From: Phaeodactylibacter sp.
Lineage (GTDB): Bacteria; Bacteroidota; Bacteroidia; Chitinophagales; Saprospiraceae
Length of the DNA: 35,703 nt
NCBI GenBank assembly: GCA_024102975.1
Contig: JAGFJD010000217.1
Coordinates: 1 to 35,703 of the forward strand
Direction of reading: 5' to 3'
Part shown: positions 33,211 to 35,703 of the stretch, in pieces
Layout: each line of letters begins with the position of its first letter
Position numbering within the stretch: position 1 is the stretch's first letter
Position numbers and translations under genes: made by a program
The notes under the pieces: generated by a model
The model's database searches: none
The model's input: only the letters and a program-made list of their open reading frames with translations
What the model was told of the DNA's origin: nothing

Positions 33211-33523
33211 CCTAAACTGTTTTAAGGCCCGGTTGTTGCAAACGGTGCCGGTTGTGAAATGGGCCCTCCCCGGGAGCGTAGGTGTGTAGCCTTAATTACA
33301 GTGACCGATAAAAGGAATAGACAGGTGTAGATGGCTGTTAATTTCCTGTTAAAGAAAAAACAGCCGGTAACAAAGCTTTTGGGATAGAAGTTTTCTTTTC
33401 GTAATTTATGGTGTTTATCGCTCTTATTGAAATTTTTATTTCAAAATTCTTTCATGCCCAGCCGTCGGGAAGGCCTGGAAAGACAAGATGCGCATACGCT
33501 GTTCAAACAAAATAAACGGAACC
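33211..33523. other. Divergent promoter region between HD-domain gene and Deg protease
   Basis: 313 bp with AT-rich stretches and no gene. The frame at 33488-33523 is open in phase with the protease, but the ATG at 33524 starts the signal segment. No specific operator is recognised. Confidence 0.4.
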
Positions 33524-34669
33524 ATGAAGCAGTTATTTTCACTGGTCCTGGCCGGCATCGTCGGCGGATTGATCACCCTCGGGGGCTTCAGCATGCTGCA
33601 ACCCGAAACATCCCTGCCTCAGCAGCCCAACGCCTACGCCCAGGCCGTCAGAAATATCAACGTGCCGGCACCGCCCAGCGCTGTCCCCTTCGATTTTAAA
33701 GCGGCTGCCGCCCGGGCTATGCCGGCGGTGGTACACATTTCCTCGCTGGCGCAGACGGCGTCCAACTCTTCCAGAGACAGCGACCCCTTCCGCTTCTTCT
33801 TCGGAGATGACTTCAATCCTTTCGGGGACGGGGCGCCCCGGCAGGGAGGATCCGGCTCGGGCGTCATTTATTCTTCCGATGGTTATATCATCACCAACAA
33901 CCATGTGGTGCAGAGTGCCGGCGAGGTGGAAGTCACGCTTTACGACAACCGGACCTTCAAGGCCAAAGTTATCGGTACGGACGAGAAGAGCGACCTGGCC
34001 GTCATCAAGATCGAAGGGTACGATTTTCCCACGCTGGAGCTGAGCAACTCCGACGAAGCCGAGATCGGAGAGTGGGTACTGGCCGTCGGGAACCCTTTTG
34101 ACCTGACGTCGACCGTGACGGCGGGCATCATCAGCGCCAAAGGCCGCAGCATCAACCTGCTGGGCGGCGGCCGCGCCATAGAATCCTTCATCCAGACCGA
34201 CGCGGCCGTCAACCCCGGCAACAGCGGCGGCGCCCTCGTGGACGCCGAGGGCCGCCTGCTCGGCATCAACACCGCCATCGCTACCCGGACGGGCGTTTTC
34301 TCGGGCTACTCCTTTGCCATCCCGGTCAACCTCGTTGCGCGCATCGCCAATGACATTATCGAATACGGCAGCTTCAAGCGGGCCTTCCTGGGCGTTACCA
34401 TTACTGATCTCGACTATGATTATGCACAGGAGCTGGGCGTGCAGATCACCCAGGGGGTGGTCATCGAAAGCCTGGCCGACGGCGGCTCTGCCCAGTACGC
34501 CGGCCTGCAGCCTAAAGACATCATCGTCGGCGTAAACGGGCGGGAGGTCAAGTCCGTCCCCGAACTTCAGGAGATCATCGGCAGGGCTAAAGCCGGAGAC
34601 CAGGTTACCCTGACAATCAACCGCCGGGGCAATGTCCAGGAGGTGCCAGTGCGGCTCAAGGCAGGGTAA
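33524..34669 (+). CDS. HtrA/Deg-family serine protease (381 residues)
   Basis: Periplasmic quality-control protease. The N-terminal hydrophobic segment (MKQLFSLVLAGIVGGLITLG) acts as a signal or membrane anchor. The trypsin-like domain has the complete triad: His127 (TNNHVV), Asp157 (KSDLAVIKI) and Ser234 (NPGNSGGAL). One PDZ domain follows, about 285-381 (FLGVTITDLDYDYAQELGVQ ... GLQPKDIIVGVNGREVKS). A single PDZ domain matches DegS or short DegQ-type proteins; full DegP has two. Bacteroidota Deg proteins of 450-500 residues usually have two PDZ domains, so this is a short form. The start is the ATG directly before the hydrophobic segment. A short hairpin follows at 34727. Confidence 0.94.
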   Translation: MKQLFSLVLAGIVGGLITLGGFSMLQPETSLPQQPNAYAQAVRNINVPAPPSAVPFDFKAAAARAMPAVVHISSLAQTASNSSRDSDPFRFFFGDDFNPFGDGAPRQGGSGSGVIYSSDGYIITNNHVVQSAGEVEVTLYDNRTFKAKVIGTDEKSDLAVIKIEGYDFPTLELSNSDEAEIGEWVLAVGNPFDLTSTVTAGIISAKGRSINLLGGGRAIESFIQTDAAVNPGNSGGALVDAEGRLLGINTAIATRTGVFSGYSFAIPVNLVARIANDIIEYGSFKRAFLGVTITDLDYDYAQELGVQITQGVVIESLADGGSAQYAGLQPKDIIVGVNGREVKSVPELQEIIGRAKAGDQVTLTINRRGNVQEVPVRLKAG

Positions 34670-34726
34670 AGGTATGAAACCGGACAAATCCGGGGTTGCA
34701 TCAAAAGCATATTGCCCTTAAATTGT

Positions 34727-34747
34727 AAGCCCAAAAGGTGGGCTTTC
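34727..34747 (+). terminator. Short hairpin after the Deg protease
   Basis: AAGCCC-aaaaggt-GGGCTT followed by tcctaatcgg. The stem is short and has no clean T run, so it is a weak terminator. Confidence 0.5.
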
Positions 34748-34965
34748 CTAATCGGTTGGCAATTAAAGCAATACCCTCTCGTTTTAAGAAATTATTAACA
34801 GTCCGATTGCAACAAAAAATTACAGAATTCAGTTAATACGGTAGGCGTCAGGCTATAATTTATCGGAAAAGCCTGCCTTTCAGAATTGAAAACACTGCCC
34901 CGAAATCCTTTTCGCGGTGCTGCATAAGAAACTTGTTTAAAGTTGGTTTTTCGTTTTGTTTTGAT
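34748..34965. other. Intergenic region without a gene; possible small-RNA locus
   Basis: About 220 bp, AT-rich at the start. It contains a promoter-like cagttaatacgg and a tataatttat stretch, and ends at an orphan plus-strand terminator (34966-34999). Confidence 0.3.
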
Positions 34966-34999
34966 GCGTCTGTCTAGCTTTGCTGGGCAGACGTTTTTT
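34966..34999 (+). terminator. Orphan plus-strand intrinsic terminator
   Basis: CGTCTGTCTAG-ctttg-CTGGGCAGACG (11-bp stem with two G-T pairs), then six T residues. It lies some 300 bp from the Deg stop and overlaps the end of the minus-strand gene at 34998. Confidence 0.7.
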
Positions 35000-35192
35000 A
35001 ATTCAACGGCGTCAGCGGCAGCGCCTCCGGCACGATCACCCAGAGGCCGTACCCGAATACGAGCTGTTTCATTTCTTCCGGAGCCTTACCGGAAATCAGC
35101 GGGCGCAACGCCCGCAGGTCCAGCAAGAGCCAGCCTTCTTCCGGGATTTGTCCCTCCACGGCGGCACGGAATTCCGGCAGGAGTTCCTCCAT
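34998..35192 (-). CDS. Small protein of unknown function (64 residues)
   Basis: Starts MEELLPEFRAAV and ends PEALPLTPLN; acidic and soluble, no signal peptide. The ATG lies five bases after the stop of the upstream minus-strand gene (cgaTGATAACATG), a spacing typical of a two-gene operon. I do not recognise the family. The plus-strand terminator overlaps its stop codon. Confidence 0.5.
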   Translation of the reverse strand: MEELLPEFRAAVEGQIPEEGWLLLDLRALRPLISGKAPEEMKQLVFGYGLWVIVPEALPLTPLN

Positions 35193-35196
35193 GTTA

Positions 35197-35559
35197 TCAT
35201 CGGCGGAAGTTCTCTTTCATCAATGCGCCCCGCACGGCATTGTTGAGGTAGTACCGCCCTTCGAACCAGTGCAGGTAGATTTCCTGTGCCAGTTCCATGC
35301 CCCGGATCATGCGATAGGGCAGGCTCTCCGCTTCTCTCCCGAAAGCATCGTATAAAGTTTCGAAATCTTCCTCCGTCAGTTTCAGCAACAACCCTTCTTT
35401 GGGGTTGCGGGTGCTGAAGAACTTCTCCATGGCTTCCATCCCTCTTTGGAAATAGGCCTCGGCAACCGCCCGGGGCGCTTCTTCGGCGGACATTTCGGCC
35501 AACTCCTGAAAAAGAAAGCGCTCGCCGGCGCCGAAGACGTGGTCCGGGCCCCAGAACAC
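35197..35559 (-). CDS. Small helical protein of unknown function (about 120 residues, start uncertain)
   Basis: Helical, charged sequence with no signal peptide: AEAYFQRGMEAMEKFF, KLTEEDFETLYDAFGREAESL and a C-terminal YYLNNAVRGALMKENFRR. The best start is a GTG at 35559, giving VFWGPDHVFGAGERFLF. The same frame is open further upstream (VQWCGQAQSP...) without an ATG and then runs into the CTCTGTG inverted repeat at 35600-35703, so the 5' end may be truncated or use an alternative start. It forms a probable operon with the 64-residue gene downstream. Function unknown. Confidence 0.5.
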   Translation of the reverse strand: MFWGPDHVFGAGERFLFQELAEMSAEEAPRAVAEAYFQRGMEAMEKFFSTRNPKEGLLLKLTEEDFETLYDAFGREAESLPYRMIRGMELAQEIYLHWFEGRYYLNNAVRGALMKENFRR

Positions 35560-35599
35560 CGGGCTTTGCGCCTGGCCACACCACTGGACAAAATGGTTT

Positions 35600-35703
35600 T
35601 GGACACAGAGCGCACTGAGGTCAACACAGAGTACACGGAGTTTTTTCCATTGATAATCAGGTCTCTGTGTGGCTCTGTGCCTTCTCGGCGTACTCTGTGT
35701 CCA
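35600..35703. repeat. Inverted-repeat element of the acacagag/ctctgtgt type at the window edge
   Basis: TGGACACAGAG (35600-35610) and CTCTGTGTCCA (35693-35703) are perfect 11-bp inverted ends. Inside are further acacagag and ctctgtgt units around tttttt. It may continue beyond the window. This dispersed-repeat type is common in Bacteroidota. Confidence 0.75.

Noticed and set aside
33539..34687. 382-codon minus-strand frame opposite the Deg protease
   Set aside because: Shadow frame of a gene with an intact catalytic triad.

Overview
The window looks like chromosomal DNA from a Bacteroidota bacterium, most likely a marine or sludge-type member of the class Saprospiria (Lewinella, Phaeodactylibacter or Haliscomenobacter type). 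The basis is the number of large secreted proteins carrying type IX secretion system (T9SS) C-terminal sorting domains, SprB-like repeats, CHU_C/gliding-type C-terminal domains and Omp28, together with weak Shine-Dalgarno signals and GC-rich genes separated by AT-rich gaps. The class-level assignment is an inference. I saw no rRNA, tRNA, transposase, integrase or CRISPR array.

Layout. 1-1040: a broken surface-protein gene (type B sorting domain) lying between two kinds of short repeat. 1059-2504 (-): a helical protein of unknown function behind an AT-rich palindrome. 2893-8013 (+): a 1706-residue T9SS surface protein with cohesin-like, dockerin-like and SprB-like modules. 8084-8246: a 163-bp palindromic element between convergent genes. 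8280-12792: a polysaccharide-deacetylase-like protein (-), a Ras-like GTPase (+), a probable outer-membrane protein (+), lipoyl synthase lipA (+) with a strong terminator, and a TMEM220-like membrane protein (-). 13024-22425: T9SS and exported enzymes, namely a SprB-type protein (-), a PHP-type lipoprotein (+), alkaline phosphatase (+), a small membrane protein (-), an Omp28 protein (-) and a large metzincin protease (-). 23031-25117 (+): a methyltransferase, an ECF sigma factor, a 28-residue micro-ORF and a small beta-barrel-like protein. 25338-29025: a repeat-rich region holding a lipoprotein gene, an NTF2-like gene and three same-strand copies of a structured non-coding element. 29121-34669: a 5'-incomplete T9SS type B gene, a VIT/VWA T9SS protein (-), an HD-domain protein (-) and an HtrA/Deg protease (+). 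The right end has two small unknown genes (-) and an inverted repeat running off the window.

How the genes may work together. Much of the coding capacity goes to the cell surface: T9SS cargo, lipoproteins, a periplasmic Deg protease, an exported phosphatase and a protease. LipA is the one clear core-metabolism gene. The ECF sigma factor, micro-ORF and barrel gene form a plausible envelope-stress or surface-regulation unit.

The most interesting item is the triplicated structured element. Its three copies (about 264-329 nt) share a conserved upstream block, several hairpins whose differences preserve base pairing (including one A-T for G-C double change), a textbook intrinsic terminator and a 24-bp palindrome just after it. 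They look like genuine small-RNA genes or a mobile RNA-like repeat. A TACTGAC double-hairpin repeat family lies inside them and also stands alone elsewhere, once supplying the stop codon of the sigma factor gene. All structures were folded by eye.
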